The position numbers and the translations under genes are program-made. Of a stretch of DNA of 64,000 bases, positions 9,467 through 18,486 are shown in pieces (positions within the stretch are counted from its first letter, which is position 1; each line of letters begins with the position of its first letter). Source of the DNA: Rhizobium sp. Leaf262 (GTDB taxonomy: Bacteria > Pseudomonadota > Alphaproteobacteria > Rhizobiales > Rhizobiaceae); assembly GCF_001422245.1 (NCBI RefSeq), contig NZ_LMMM01000018.1, positions 1,088 through 65,087 of the forward strand, given 5' to 3'. The notes under the pieces were generated by a model. That model searched no databases and was not told where the DNA came from. It was given only the letters and a program-made list of their open reading frames with translations.

Positions 9467-9485
9467 TTTCTCGACTGTCGAGAAA
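9467..9485. promoter_or_regulatory. Perfect 19-bp palindrome, candidate XylR operator
   Basis: TTTCTCGAC-T-GTCGAGAAA is perfectly symmetric around a single central base. It sits just downstream of the predicted xylF -10 box and 87 bases before the xylF start, in the region shared with the divergent ROK gene. ROK repressors bind palindromes of this size, and the position would block transcription. Confidence 0.75.
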
Positions 9486-9572
9486 AAATGCTGCTGCATA
9501 GCTGGACAGGTTTTGTGGCGCGCGTGGGCATGGAGGTGCCGAGCGTGTTGCCGTTACCCGGGAGGACATTTC

Positions 9573-10613
9573 ATGAATTCATTCGCCAAGTTGTTGGCGG
9601 GTACAGCCGTACTCGTATCATTGCATAGCGCGGCCATTGCCGCCGATCTCGTCGTCGGCGTGTCCTGGTCCAATTTCCAGGAAGAGCGCTGGAAGACCGA
9701 CGAAGCGGCCATCAAGGACGCACTGAAAGCATCCGGCGCCAAGTATATTTCGGCGGACGCGCAAACATCCGCTGCCAAGCAGCTGACCGATATCGAAAGC
9801 CTGATTGCACAGGGGGCAAATGCGCTGATCGTGCTTGCTCAGGATAGCAGCGCCATCGGCCCTGCCATCGAGAAGGCCAATGCAGAGGGCATTCCTGTCG
9901 TCGGCTATGACCGACTGATTGAAAACCCCAGCACCTACTACATCACTTTCGACAACAAGGAAGTCGGCCGCCTGCAGGCCAAGGAAGTCTTCAAGATCAA
10001 GCCGACGGGGAATTACGTCTTCATCAAGGGCGGTTCGACCGACCCGAATGCGGACTTCGTTTTCTCCGGCCAGATGGAAGTGCTGAAAGCCGCCATCGAC
10101 TCCGGCAAGATCAAGAATGTCGGTGAAGCCTATACCGATGGCTGGAAACCTGAAATTGCCCAGAAGAATATGGAGCAGTTCCTGACCGCCAACAACAACA
10201 AGGTCGATGCCGTCGTTTCGTCCAATGACGGCATGGCAGGCGGCGTCGTTGCAGCCCTCGAAGCGCAGGGACTTGCCGGTTCCGTTCCAGTCTCCGGTCA
10301 GGATGGCGACAAGGCCGCGCTCAACCGCGTCGCACTCGGCACTCAAACGGTTTCCGTTTGGAAAGACAGCCGCAAGCTGGGCAAGAAGGCCGGCGAAGTC
10401 GCCGTCGCACTCGCCAAGGGAACCAAGATGGAAGCCCTCGAAGGCACCATCAAGTTCAAGGGCGGCACACAGGGCGTGGAAATGAGCTCCTATTTCCTTG
10501 AGCCTCAGGCCATCACCAAAGACAACCTGAACGTCGTTCTGGACGCCAAGTGGATCACCAAGAGTGAGCTTTGCCAAGGCGTAAAGAGCGGCACGGTCGC
10601 CGCCTGCAAATAA
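9573..10613 (+). CDS. xylF: XylF-type periplasmic sugar-binding protein
   Basis: 346 residues with a signal peptide ([24 protein letters not shown]) and mature start [19 protein letters not shown], typical of xylose-binding proteins. The conserved core [20 protein letters not shown] is present. It supplies sugar to the XylH/XylG transporter. The frame is open upstream to 9513, but the ribosome site GGGAGGA lies just before ATG 9573 and the signal peptide starts there. D-xylose is the most likely ligand. A stem-loop follows in the gap to xylH. Confidence 0.92.
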   Translation: MNSFAKLLAGTAVLVSLHSAAIAADLVVGVSWSNFQEERWKTDEAAIKDALKASGAKYISADAQTSAAKQLTDIESLIAQGANALIVLAQDSSAIGPAIEKANAEGIPVVGYDRLIENPSTYYITFDNKEVGRLQAKEVFKIKPTGNYVFIKGGSTDPNADFVFSGQMEVLKAAIDSGKIKNVGEAYTDGWKPEIAQKNMEQFLTANNNKVDAVVSSNDGMAGGVVAALEAQGLAGSVPVSGQDGDKAALNRVALGTQTVSVWKDSRKLGKKAGEVAVALAKGTKMEALEGTIKFKGGTQGVEMSSYFLEPQAITKDNLNVVLDAKWITKSELCQGVKSGTVAACK

Positions 10614-10628
10614 CGTCGGACGGGCTAG

Positions 10629-10656
10629 ACGGTGGCGAAATCAACGTCGCCACCGT
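10629..10656 (+). terminator. Intercistronic stem-loop between xylF and xylH
   Basis: Perfect 10-bp stem (10629-10638 with 10647-10656) and 8-base loop, 15 bases after the xylF stop. There is no T run after it, so transcript stabilisation or partial attenuation is more likely than full termination. Confidence 0.7.
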
Positions 10657-10734
10657 TACGCGCCTCGCTCATGCCGCAGGTGACATCGTGCGGCGAATGC
10701 ACGCGCGAGATTTTGATATATTTCAGGGAGTATA

Positions 10735-12054
10735 ATGACCATGGCGGAACAAACCGTTGTCGCATCGTCACCCGAAGCCAGGGTTGACCGGGGCAACCCG
10801 CTGCGACGTTTTCTGAACGCAACGGAAATCGACACCCGTCTTCTCGGCATGGTGGTCGCTTTGTTCGCGATATGGGTCGGTTTCGAAATTCTGTCCGGCG
10901 GCCTGTTCCTCACCTCGCGCAACCTGTGGAACCTCTCGGTGCAGGCCGCCTCCGTTTCTGTCATGGCAACGGGCATGGTTCTGGTCATCGTCACCCGCAA
11001 CATCGACCTGTCCGTTGGCTCTATCCTTGGCTTTGTCGGCATGATCATGGCCGTCACGCAGACACGCTTTCTGCCGGGCTGGCTGGGATACGATCACCCC
11101 CTGTCCTGGATGGTGGCATTGAGTGTGGGCATCATCCTCGGCGCGGCCATAGGTGCATTTCAGGGCATGATCATCGCCTTCATGAACGTGCCGTCCTTCA
11201 TCGTCACGCTGGGCGGTCTGCTGGTGTGGCGCGGCGCGGCATGGATGGTTACCAGCGGCGCGACCGTCGCTCCCATGGACACTCGCTTTCGCCTGATGGG
11301 CGGCGGTGCGGATGGATCGATCGGCGCAACGGCGAGCTGGGTCGTCGGCATCATAGCTTGCGTTCTCATTATCCTGTCCATCATCAATTCGAGACGACAG
11401 CGCAAGCGCTTCGGCTTTCCGCTCAAACCCATCTGGGCGGAATATTTCATGGGCATCATCGGCTGCGGCGTCGTGCTGGGTGCGGTCAAGGTCCTCAACA
11501 GCTATTACATGCCCGTCAATCTTGCCCGCAAATATGCTGAAGCCAACGGCATTGCCTGGCCCGATGCAGGGCTTGAGATTTCGCTGGGTGTCGCCATTCC
11601 GGTACTGATCGCCCTCGGCATCGCCATCGTCATGAACTTCATCACCAATCGGACACGCTTTGGGCGCTATGTTTTCGCCATCGGCGGCAACCCGGAGGCC
11701 GCCGTTTTGGCAGGTATCAAGACGCGCTGGGTCACAGTTAGAATATTCGCCTTGATGGGCGCTCTCTGCGCCATCGCTGCCGCAATTTCCACGGCGCGCC
11801 TGAATGCTGCGACCAATGCGCAGGGCACCTTGGATGAGCTTTACACCATCGCGGCAGCCGTCATCGGCGGCACGTCGCTGGCCGGCGGCGCAGGCACCAT
11901 TGCCGGCGCCATTCTGGGCGCCGTTGTCATGCAGTCGCTCAACTCCGGCATGGTGCTGCTGGGAATGGATACCCCCCTGCAAAGCATCGTCATCGGCGTC
12001 GTGCTCGTCATGGCTGTCTGGCTGGACACTGTCTATCGCGCCAGAGCCAAGTAA
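10735..12054 (+). CDS. xylH: XylH-type sugar ABC permease
   Basis: 439-residue integral membrane protein of the ribose/xylose permease family. It is longer than many relatives because of a central insert around residues 215-285. Conserved signatures include [20 protein letters not shown] in the first half and [20 protein letters not shown] before the ATPase-contact loop. AGGGAG precedes the ATG. The stop codon overlaps an upstream ATG of the next frame, but the real xylG start is 21 bases further on. Confidence 0.93.
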   Translation: MTMAEQTVVASSPEARVDRGNPLRRFLNATEIDTRLLGMVVALFAIWVGFEILSGGLFLTSRNLWNLSVQAASVSVMATGMVLVIVTRNIDLSVGSILGFVGMIMAVTQTRFLPGWLGYDHPLSWMVALSVGIILGAAIGAFQGMIIAFMNVPSFIVTLGGLLVWRGAAWMVTSGATVAPMDTRFRLMGGGADGSIGATASWVVGIIACVLIILSIINSRRQRKRFGFPLKPIWAEYFMGIIGCGVVLGAVKVLNSYYMPVNLARKYAEANGIAWPDAGLEISLGVAIPVLIALGIAIVMNFITNRTRFGRYVFAIGGNPEAAVLAGIKTRWVTVRIFALMGALCAIAAAISTARLNAATNAQGTLDELYTIAAAVIGGTSLAGGAGTIAGAILGAVVMQSLNSGMVLLGMDTPLQSIVIGVVLVMAVWLDTVYRARAK

Positions 12055-12074
12055 TGGAAAGAGGAGTTTCCGAT

Positions 12075-12857
12075 ATGACGGACCAATCCACTCCGCTTGT
12101 GGAAATGCGCAATATTTCTATTTCTTTCGGCGGCATTCACGCTGTTGAAGATGCTTCCGTCGATCTCCATCGCGGCGAAGTCGTGGCTCTGCTGGGCCAC
12201 AATGGCGCGGGGAAATCGACACTGATCAAGATCCTGTCCGGCGCCTATCGCCGCGACGGCGGCGAAATTCTGATCAATGGCGAAGATGCCGATATCCGCA
12301 ATCCTCGTGACGCCAAGAAATATGGCATCGAGACCATTTACCAGACGCTTGCGGTTGCCGATAACGTCGATGCCGCTGCCAATCTCTATCTCGGTCGCGA
12401 ATTGCGCACGCCATGGGGTACGCTGGACGACGTGGCCATGGAAGCCTCCGCCCGTGAAGTCATGGGCCGCCTCAACCCCAACTTCAAGCGCTTCAAGGAG
12501 CCCGTAAAAGCGCTCTCGGGCGGCCAGCGCCAATCCGTCGCCATCGCCCGCGCCATCCTGTTCGACGCCCGCATCCTCATCATGGATGAACCTACGGCGG
12601 CTCTCGGCCCACAGGAAACCGCGCAAGTGGGTGATCTGGTCAAGGAACTGAAAAAACAGGGTATCGGCATTTTCCTGATCAGCCACGACATCCACGACGT
12701 CTTCGATCTGGCAGACCGCGTATTCGTCATGAAGAACGGCAAGGTCGTAGGCCACGCAAAGACGGAAAACGTCACCAAGGACGAAGTCCTCGGCATGATC
12801 ATCCTCGGCAAGGTGCCACCCGGCGCAACCGCCGGCCCCGGAGCCATGCGGGTCTGA
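12075..12857 (+). CDS. xylG: XylG/FrcA-type ATPase, single ABC domain
   Basis: 260 residues with one complete cassette: Walker [11 protein letters not shown] (about residue 41), signature [15 protein letters not shown], Walker [11 protein letters not shown] and switch His in ISHDIH. Many XylG proteins have two fused domains (about 500 residues). This one has a single domain, as in the rhizobial fructose transporter ATPase FrcA, so it must act as a homodimer. AAAGAGGAG sits eight bases before ATG 12075, which decides the start over the overlapping ATG at 12054. Confidence 0.92.
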   Translation: MTDQSTPLVEMRNISISFGGIHAVEDASVDLHRGEVVALLGHNGAGKSTLIKILSGAYRRDGGEILINGEDADIRNPRDAKKYGIETIYQTLAVADNVDAAANLYLGRELRTPWGTLDDVAMEASAREVMGRLNPNFKRFKEPVKALSGGQRQSVAIARAILFDARILIMDEPTAALGPQETAQVGDLVKELKKQGIGIFLISHDIHDVFDLADRVFVMKNGKVVGHAKTENVTKDEVLGMIILGKVPPGATAGPGAMRV

Positions 12858-12871
12858 CAATGCATAATAAA

Positions 12872-12900
12872 AAAGGTGCGGAGTGAACCCCCGCACCTTT
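12872..12900. terminator. Bidirectional terminator between xylG and the MarR gene
   Basis: Perfect 10-bp stem (12872-12881 with 12891-12900) flanked by A-rich and T-ending sequence, between convergent genes. It can serve both strands. Confidence 0.8.
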
Positions 12901-12930
12901 ATGCCCATGATGGCTGTCCCCCGACGGCCA

Positions 12931-13440
12931 TCAATCCTGAATGCGCCGAAGAAGTCCCACAAGCTGGTCCCGCGCCTTCTCGCCACCCAGACGGTCGATC
13001 AGCTTTTCTTCATGCTCTTTCCAGACCTGCGATATTTCATCCAGCATGGAGCGACCTTCGCTTGTCATTTCCATATAATGGACGCGCCGGTCGGATTCGG
13101 AACGGCGTCGTTGCAACAGACCCTTGTCTTCTAGACCATCGATGATGGCAACGAAGTTTGCGCGCTGAATACCCAAAGCCTCGGCCACATCGCTCTGCTT
13201 CAGTCCGGTGTTGTTGGCAACCAGGATCAAAACTGAAAAATCGGCTGGTCGAAGTCCGAAAGCCAGCAGGCTCTCGTTAAAATCATTCACAACCGATAGC
13301 TGAGCGCGCCGAAGTCGGTAAACGACAGCCTCCGACAGTATCGAATAATCAATTCCCCCCTTAGGCAACAAGGGCGTCTCGTCGCTTTCCCTGTAGGGAA
13401 GCCTACCCCTGCCATGCTCAAATGCGAGACCTACCGTCAT
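12931..13440 (-). CDS. MarR-family transcriptional regulator
   Basis: 169 residues with the MarR winged-helix layout. The dimerisation helix comes first (VVYRLRRAQLSVVNDFNESL), then the DNA-binding helix-turn-helix (LKQSDVAEALGIQRANFVAI) and the wing with RRRSESDRRVHYMEMT. These proteins usually repress their own gene and a neighbour and respond to small phenolic or oxidising ligands. No obvious target lies beside it. A 10-bp palindrome lies 28 bases upstream of its start. Confidence 0.88.
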   Translation of the reverse strand: MTVGLAFEHGRGRLPYRESDETPLLPKGGIDYSILSEAVVYRLRRAQLSVVNDFNESLLAFGLRPADFSVLILVANNTGLKQSDVAEALGIQRANFVAIIDGLEDKGLLQRRRSESDRRVHYMEMTSEGRSMLDEISQVWKEHEEKLIDRLGGEKARDQLVGLLRRIQD

Positions 13441-13888
13441 TCTAGTCTCCTTTGATTCGTCCCCGTGAACTATAGTTAATTACCCAATTACGTTTATTAG
13501 AACAAGGTTTAATAATAGATAAAGCAAGGATATAAACTTTCACACCCCCAATTAATGGTAGGCGCAAAAAGTTAGCGCAAACACTCAGTCGCCAGCTTGA
13601 GAGCATAAAACTCTCAAGCGACAAACGAAGCCAACCACTCATTCCGGCAATCCCTTGAAAACGACCAGTATTTCACCGAAAAACCATTTGGAGCTTTGTG
13701 GGTCCGAACAATCGACCAGCCTTTTGCGTCATGAAAAATCATGGATGCAATTTCTAAGCGAAAACTTTCCACCAATCCAAAAATCTTTCCCCACTCCCAG
13801 CGCCCCAGACCATTTTACAGATTGATGCGCAGTGAAAGCTGGGTTAAGAACCAATCACGACCAGCGGCGAGTCATCGCCCGCACGGAT
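13441..13888. other. Intergenic region between the MarR gene and tRNA-Arg
   Basis: About 450 bases with no convincing gene. It holds the perfect palindrome AACTATAGTT at 13468-13477, a candidate MarR autoregulatory site. It also holds a perfect 9-bp hairpin (13595-13603 with 13611-13619, 7-base loop) that is not followed by a T run. Nothing else stands out. Confidence 0.5.
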
Positions 13889-13965
13889 GCACCCGTAGCT
13901 CAGCTGGATAGAGTGTTGGATTCCGATTCCAAAGGTCACAGGTTCGAATCCTGTCGGGTGCGCCA
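13889..13965 (+). tRNA. tRNA-Arg (anticodon CCG)
   Basis: 77-base cloverleaf. Acceptor GCACCCG pairs with CGGGTGC, there is a D-arm GCTC..GAGT, an anticodon stem TTGGA/TCCAA with loop TTCCGAT (anticodon CCG, reading CGG) and a T-arm ACAGG-TTCGAAT-CCTGT. The discriminator base is G, and CCA is encoded. Confidence 0.97.
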
Positions 13966-14115
13966 AATTCTCAGCAATTCCAGAGTTTTGACTGCCATAT
14001 TTTCGGCTGGAGAAGCAATCGAGCTTCTTAATTCGGCCGAGTGCGGACCCATGGCCTGGCCTTGAGCGTATCACGCCCGTCCGAGAACTTCGGCCAAGGG
14101 CAAAGGGTCGTGCCG

Positions 14116-14823
14116 TCACCGGACGGTTTTTGCCAGTCCCTTCACCAGAATAGGCCCTGTGGGTCGTCCCGTGGGCGAACCGCCGGTCTGCTCGAGCGTG
14201 ATTTCGTAGAGTTGCTCATCTCTGGGTGTCGGCAGGCGCGGCGTAGCGAGGTTGGCGGAGCGGCGCTGATCCAGAAGGCCGAGTGACACAGGCCCCATAT
14301 CACGGTTTGGCAGCGTCCAAACCTGCATCGTCTTGCCCTCCGGGACGGTGAAGTCTGCCAGAAGACGGATGCTGGCGCTCTCGTTGCTGAAATCCTCGAC
14401 AATCGCCTGTGGCTCGCCCCTCTCATTCAGGAGGATCGCCACGACGACGGGTTCAACCTGTCGCAGGAGCGACCAGCCAAGACCCATCGTCAACAAAAGA
14501 GAGGCCGCAAGAGAAACAAGGGCGGTACGTTTCCATAGGGAAAGGCTGTTGTCGTTGGCAGCAGCAGGCAGTGTATCGTGCTGTCCATCGCTTGCGATAT
14601 CGGCAAGCCCCGCGTCGATACGGTGCCAGAGCGAAGCGCTGGGCGATGCTGCTTCGACCGCCGTATCGAGCGGCAGGAAACGGTCCTGGCTTGCGGCAAT
14701 CGCCTTGCGCAATTCCGCATGCCTGCCGATCTGCGCCTCCACTCGTCGAACGGCATCGTCATCGAGCAGGCCCAGAACATATTCATCAGCAATGCGGGCG
14801 ATATCGTCTTCTTCGAACGTCAT
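14116..14823 (-). CDS. Anti-sigma factor, RskA-type
   Basis: 235 residues. The cytoplasmic N-terminal part ([20 protein letters not shown], then a helical region ending near residue 90) matches the sigma-binding domain of anti-ECF factors. A single membrane helix follows at about 98-117 ([20 protein letters not shown]), then a periplasmic RskA-type domain ([20 protein letters not shown]). It has no zinc-binding His-Cys motif. The start ATG 14823 overlaps the sigma-factor stop (ATGA); an in-frame ATG lies nine bases upstream. It should hold the adjacent sigma factor inactive until a periplasmic or membrane signal. Confidence 0.88.
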   Translation of the reverse strand: MTFEEDDIARIADEYVLGLLDDDAVRRVEAQIGRHAELRKAIAASQDRFLPLDTAVEAASPSASLWHRIDAGLADIASDGQHDTLPAAANDNSLSLWKRTALVSLAASLLLTMGLGWSLLRQVEPVVVAILLNERGEPQAIVEDFSNESASIRLLADFTVPEGKTMQVWTLPNRDMGPVSLGLLDQRRSANLATPRLPTPRDEQLYEITLEQTGGSPTGRPTGPILVKGLAKTVR

Positions 14824-15395
14824 GCCATGCACTCCCGAAGCGAAGACAGTCCGCGCCTGATCCAGGATTTCGTCGTTCCCAGCGGTAGTTTCAGCCTCCC
14901 TGCAATTTCCCCATGGGTATAGCCGCCGACATAGGCCATCAGGATGCCTTTACGGCGCGTTTCTTCCAGAGTGGACAGGCATTCGCGCAGCCGGGCGTTC
15001 TGATCCAGACGGTGCCATGACGCCATGATGTGCTCGACATGCTGAGCCTCCTGCAACATATCGAGATGGTCGTCTGTCACCAGATCTTCCCGCTTTCCAT
15101 CGCGCAGCATGTTGAGCGCGCGGTTTCGGACGATGGCATAAATCCAGCCACGGGCAGAGCCACGTTCGGGCGTATATTGGTGGGCACTTTTCCAGATACG
15201 GATGAAAGCTTCCTGCACCACTTCTTCGGCCAGATCCCGGCGGCGCACGATCCTCTGCGCCACTGCAATCAATCGGCCAGCTTCCGTGTCGAAGATAAAC
15301 CGCAAACCTTTCCGATCGCCCCTGGCGCATGCGCCGAGCGCGGCTGCGAAATCGTCTGCCATTGTCTGCCTATCCTCGACCAATCGTTCGCGCAT
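14820..15395 (-). CDS. ECF RNA polymerase sigma factor
   Basis: 191 residues with region 2 (DLAEEVVQEAFIRIWKSAHQ) and region 4 (RKGILMAYVGGYTHGEIAGR then LKLPLGTTKSWIRRGLSSLR). It belongs to the ECF group paired with RskA-like anti-sigma factors. The frame is open to 15479, but GAGGA precedes ATG 15395 and the family N-terminus fits there. It is divergent from the DUF4394 gene. The intergenic region holds TGGATGCA and TGCATCCA as an inverted pair 21 bases apart, so each promoter may carry the same -35 element and the sigma factor may drive both itself and its neighbour. Confidence 0.88.
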   Translation of the reverse strand: MRERLVEDRQTMADDFAAALGACARGDRKGLRFIFDTEAGRLIAVAQRIVRRRDLAEEVVQEAFIRIWKSAHQYTPERGSARGWIYAIVRNRALNMLRDGKREDLVTDDHLDMLQEAQHVEHIMASWHRLDQNARLRECLSTLEETRRKGILMAYVGGYTHGEIAGRLKLPLGTTKSWIRRGLSSLRECMA

Positions 15396-15432
15396 TCCGC
15401 GCTTCCTCGACCATACACATGAAATGGATGGG

Positions 15433-15492
15433 TGGATGCAAATCAAAAAAAATTTGGCGGCTGCATCCAAACACGGCACCCCATGTGTCTAA
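15433..15492. promoter_or_regulatory. Divergent ECF-type promoter region
   Basis: TGGATGCA (15433-15440) and TGCATCCA (15462-15469) form a perfect inverted pair. On the plus strand ATCC (15465-15468), 18 bases, then GTCTAA (15487-15492) matches the element upstream of the DUF2147 gene at 18380-18407. On the minus strand the -10 partner is less clear. Confidence 0.55.
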
Positions 15493-15558
15493 CCCTTGAG
15501 AGCGATGAACAGCGCGCCGCTGGGCACCTCTTTTAACGGATTGAAAAGGGAGAACGAT

Positions 15559-16347
15559 ATGACCATCATTCGCACAGCAACCATTGCTTCCGCCCTGCTT
15601 GCCACGACGGCAACCCTCGCTTCGGCTGCACCGGTTCTTGGCCTGACGGGTGACAAGACACTGGTGATGTTTGATACCGATAAGCCCGCTGTCACCAAGA
15701 CTATGGATGTCACGGGCGTCGACAAGTTGGTCGGCATCGATTTTCGACCAGGCAACAAGACGGTGATCGGCGTGACGCCGGACAACACCATTGTTTCGAT
15801 CAATCTTGAAACGGGTGCGGCGACTGAAGTCGCAAAGATGGACAAGCCGCTAACGATGACACAGGCACCCGTGATCGTTGACTTCAACCCCATGGCCGAC
15901 CGCCTTCGTTACATGACCGGCACCACCAATCACCGTGTCCACCCCGACACCGGAGCGGTGACGGTCGATGGCGTTCTGGCTTTCGAAGATGCCGACATGC
16001 ACAAGGGCGAGACCCCCAACATCGTTGCCGCAGCCTACACGAATTCTTATGGCAAGCCGGAAAAAACGGCGATGTACAATATCGACGCCACCATCGGCGC
16101 GCTGGTTCAGCAAACGAAACCGAATGACGGTACGCTGAAATCCATCGGCAAACTCGGCATCGACGGCAAACCAGCGACCTACGCCCTCGACATCCAGACC
16201 ACGGCAGAAGGCAAGAATACTGCGTGGCTGGCAGCCGATAAGGCGCTCTACACGGTCGATTTGGAAACCGGCAAGGCCACAAAGGCTGGTGATATCACCG
16301 GCGTCGACACACCGGTGCGCGCCATCGCGGTTCTACCTGCGATGTAA
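15559..16347 (+). CDS. Secreted DUF4394 protein
   Basis: 262 residues with a signal peptide (MTIIRTATIASALLATTATL..ASA) and repeated motifs such as LVGIDFRPGNKTVIGVTPDN and ADRLRYMTGTTNHRVHPDTG, typical of DUF4394, which looks like a beta-propeller fragment. Function unknown. AAGGGAG precedes ATG 15559. It is divergent from the ECF sigma gene and has the ECF-like promoter motif, so it is probably a direct target. An exported, stress-induced role is inferred. Confidence 0.85.
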   Translation: MTIIRTATIASALLATTATLASAAPVLGLTGDKTLVMFDTDKPAVTKTMDVTGVDKLVGIDFRPGNKTVIGVTPDNTIVSINLETGAATEVAKMDKPLTMTQAPVIVDFNPMADRLRYMTGTTNHRVHPDTGAVTVDGVLAFEDADMHKGETPNIVAAAYTNSYGKPEKTAMYNIDATIGALVQQTKPNDGTLKSIGKLGIDGKPATYALDIQTTAEGKNTAWLAADKALYTVDLETGKATKAGDITGVDTPVRAIAVLPAM

Positions 16348-16396
16348 TCACTGAAAGCTGCTGGCTGCGCGACAACCGGCCAGCGGCTTTTCACAG

Positions 16397-17401
16397 CTAT
16401 TTGCTGTCATTGGCGATCTTGGCCTCAAGAGTCTTTGCAATGGCTTTCAGATTACGCTTTTTGCCCGCAATCTTCTCGATAGCCGCTATGGCCAGGTCGC
16501 TTGCGACGTAATCGGATTTGTGGCCGAGGTTATGAACCACGATCAGTTCCGCACCCCTGACATCGCGAGCGAGATGGCGGGAGTGAATATCGGTCGAGAC
16601 CACCTCGTCTGCGTCACCGGCTATGATGACAGTGGGTGCCTTGATATCGCGAAAATCGGCCGATGCTGTCTTGGCCCAGGCATTCAATCCGCCCACTTCC
16701 TGAGCGTTGTGACGGAAGGCCACAGGGCGAAGCGCCTGATAGGCCCGGGTTTTCGAGATATAGTCCGCCGGCTTTGGATTAGGCGCAAACACGGACTTGA
16801 CCGCACCATCGATGGCGATCGCACCTGCTGCTGGCGCAATAAGTGTGCTGAACAGCACACCGGCCACCGGCACTCGAGCTGCATCATAATACCATGAAAC
16901 CCCGCCTGGCCACGGATACAGTGCAGGCGACAAAAACACGAGCCCTTCGACCATATCCTTGTGGCGCACGGCAAAAGACGCCGTGATTGCACCTCCGAAA
17001 GAGTGACCGACGATGATCGCCTTTCGAATGCCGCGCTTCTTCATCAGCGTGGCGATGGCATCTGCCTGCGCATCCGGCAGAATATTCGATTTAGGGCCGA
17101 TATCCGAGCGACCGTGTCCGGGCCTGTCAACGAATAACAGGGTCGCGCGTCCTTCCAGCTTCTCACGAAACGCATACATCGGGTCATAGAGGCTCGTGCT
17201 GGCTCCATGGATAAAAACGATCGGCGGCAAACTGGCATTCTTTTTGGCAGGCAACAAAACGCTGTTCATTTGGAAGCCACCGACATCGACCCTGATTTCA
17301 CCGGTCGCGGCCCCGCCTCCTGCCCTGTCAGATGCCAAAGAACTTCCCCCGAGCATGATCGCAGCGAGAACACCGAAAACCGGAACCAATTGAGACGCCA
17401 T
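16397..17401 (-). CDS. Secreted alpha/beta-hydrolase
   Basis: 334 residues with an N-terminal signal or anchor (MASQLVPVFGVLAAIMLGGS). Alpha/beta-hydrolase fold landmarks are present: oxyanion HGAS, nucleophile elbow GHSFGG, acid in IIAGDADEVV and catalytic His in HNLGHKSDYV. The substrate is unknown; esterase, lipase or dehalogenase relatives are all possible. CAGGA precedes ATG 17401, although the frame opens at 17446. It is last in the minus-strand group with DUF2177 and DUF2147, after a 114-base gap. Confidence 0.85.
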   Translation of the reverse strand: MASQLVPVFGVLAAIMLGGSSLASDRAGGGAATGEIRVDVGGFQMNSVLLPAKKNASLPPIVFIHGASTSLYDPMYAFREKLEGRATLLFVDRPGHGRSDIGPKSNILPDAQADAIATLMKKRGIRKAIIVGHSFGGAITASFAVRHKDMVEGLVFLSPALYPWPGGVSWYYDAARVPVAGVLFSTLIAPAAGAIAIDGAVKSVFAPNPKPADYISKTRAYQALRPVAFRHNAQEVGGLNAWAKTASADFRDIKAPTVIIAGDADEVVSTDIHSRHLARDVRGAELIVVHNLGHKSDYVASDLAIAAIEKIAGKKRNLKAIAKTLEAKIANDSK

Positions 17402-17515
17402 GATGATCCTGAATTTATGCGTAAACCGCTTTACCACCGAGTGCAAAGCGGCAGTCTGCGATACGATGTTTGAACCCGACCGTCTGGAGACGCATTACGC
17501 GGACGGTCGGGTCCA

Positions 17516-17932
17516 TTAATGGGCGATACGCCCATTCAGTTTTTCCGTTAGCAAATGTCCCGCGCAGGCCGAAACAGCGGAAAGCAGAGAACCCCAGATG
17601 AGATCGGCGATGGTCAAGGTCGTGGACCAGTTTGCCAACGTCGCCTGGTTTGTGAGGTCATATGTGCCATAGGCCATCAACCCAAGAAGGGCTCCGTACA
17701 TGAACGATGTACCGAATTTTGCCGTGACCAGTCCGGGACGCACGGCAAAGAAGGTCAGGCCCGCCGCATAGATGAGGTAGAACAAAACGGCAGGCACGAG
17801 ACGAAACTCGGTCGCCAGCATATCACCCAGAATCGGCCGGTAGAGAATGTTCGCCATGACACTCAGCCAGACGAAATCGACCGCGACGAACACGATCAAT
17901 GTCGAGACATAGGCTAGGACGCGCTTCTTCAT
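17516..17932 (-). CDS. DUF2177 membrane protein
   Basis: 138 residues with four hydrophobic segments and the family-typical opening VFVAVDFVWLSVMANILYRP plus the GLMAYGTYDLTNQATL core. Function unknown. In several proteobacteria DUF2177 genes sit with cyclopropane-synthase-like and ECF sigma genes, as here. It follows the DUF2147 gene by 27 bases, probably as one transcript. Confidence 0.87.
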   Translation of the reverse strand: MKKRVLAYVSTLIVFVAVDFVWLSVMANILYRPILGDMLATEFRLVPAVLFYLIYAAGLTFFAVRPGLVTAKFGTSFMYGALLGLMAYGTYDLTNQATLANWSTTLTIADLIWGSLLSAVSACAGHLLTEKLNGRIAH

Positions 17933-17959
17933 TTCAAACCCTCGATTCTTGCTTGGCGA

Positions 17960-18334
17960 TCATGATTTTATGCGCGACCAGTTGACGCCCTTGCAGACGA
18001 TGCCGGCCAGAACGCAGCCCTTCGTCGTCATGCTGTCGCCCTTGACGGACACGGTCAGCTTGTATGTGAGGTCCCGCTGCGGATCGAAGGCCGTGCCGGA
18101 ATATTCGCCATCGGATGTCGGCTCGATGGTCATGACCAGCTTGTCACCGGTTTTCTCTTTAGGCGTGCCGGGCTTGATCCACGTATTCGTTGCGCAAATG
18201 TTCGATCCGCAGGCGCTGATCTGAACTTTGGCGTTGCCATCGCCGCGCGCCCATTGGCCATTGATATCGGCGGCCGAGGCAGCTCCGACAGACATGGCGA
18301 CAATGCAAAATGCGTAGGTGAATGCTGTTTTCAT
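17960..18334 (-). CDS. Secreted DUF2147 protein
   Basis: 124 residues with a signal peptide ending VGAASA and mature start ADINGQWARGDGNAKVQISA. Four mature cysteines lie in pairs (ACGSNIC and GCVLAGIVC), suggesting disulfides in the periplasm. DUF2147 is lipocalin-like in shape; the ligand is unknown. GGAGGAG lies just before ATG 18334. The upstream region carries the ATCC-N18-TTCTAA element shared with the DUF4394 promoter. Confidence 0.87.
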   Translation of the reverse strand: MKTAFTYAFCIVAMSVGAASAADINGQWARGDGNAKVQISACGSNICATNTWIKPGTPKEKTGDKLVMTIEPTSDGEYSGTAFDPQRDLTYKLTVSVKGDSMTTKGCVLAGIVCKGVNWSRIKS

Positions 18335-18379
18335 GACGATCTCCTCCACCGGATCCTGACCCAGCCCGGATGTTGAAGA

Positions 18380-18410
18380 TTAGAACGTTAGAAAAGTTGC
18401 ATTGGATCAC
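18380..18410 (-). promoter_or_regulatory. ECF-type promoter upstream of the DUF2147-DUF2177 genes
   Basis: On the minus strand GTGATCC, 18 bases after ATCC, then TTCTAA. Spacing and bases (ATCCAA..TCTAA) match the element at 15465-15492. TGATCC-N18 also resembles the singlet-oxygen sigma-E promoter known from Rhodobacter. Confidence 0.55.
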
Positions 18411-18486
18411 CAGACCAGCTGACGTTTTTTTCTCGTTTGCGGAAACCAGTTCGCCTTCCCCGCCGTAGTCTATCGAAAGCAATAGA

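Noticed and set aside
10768-11982. 404-residue minus-strand open frame
   Set aside because: Shadow of xylH; His/Asp/Gln-rich antisense of a membrane-protein gene.
13889-13965. Integration site at tRNA-Arg
   Set aside because: A tRNA gene is a possible attachment site, but no integrase, direct repeat of the tRNA 3' end or atypical gene block follows it.
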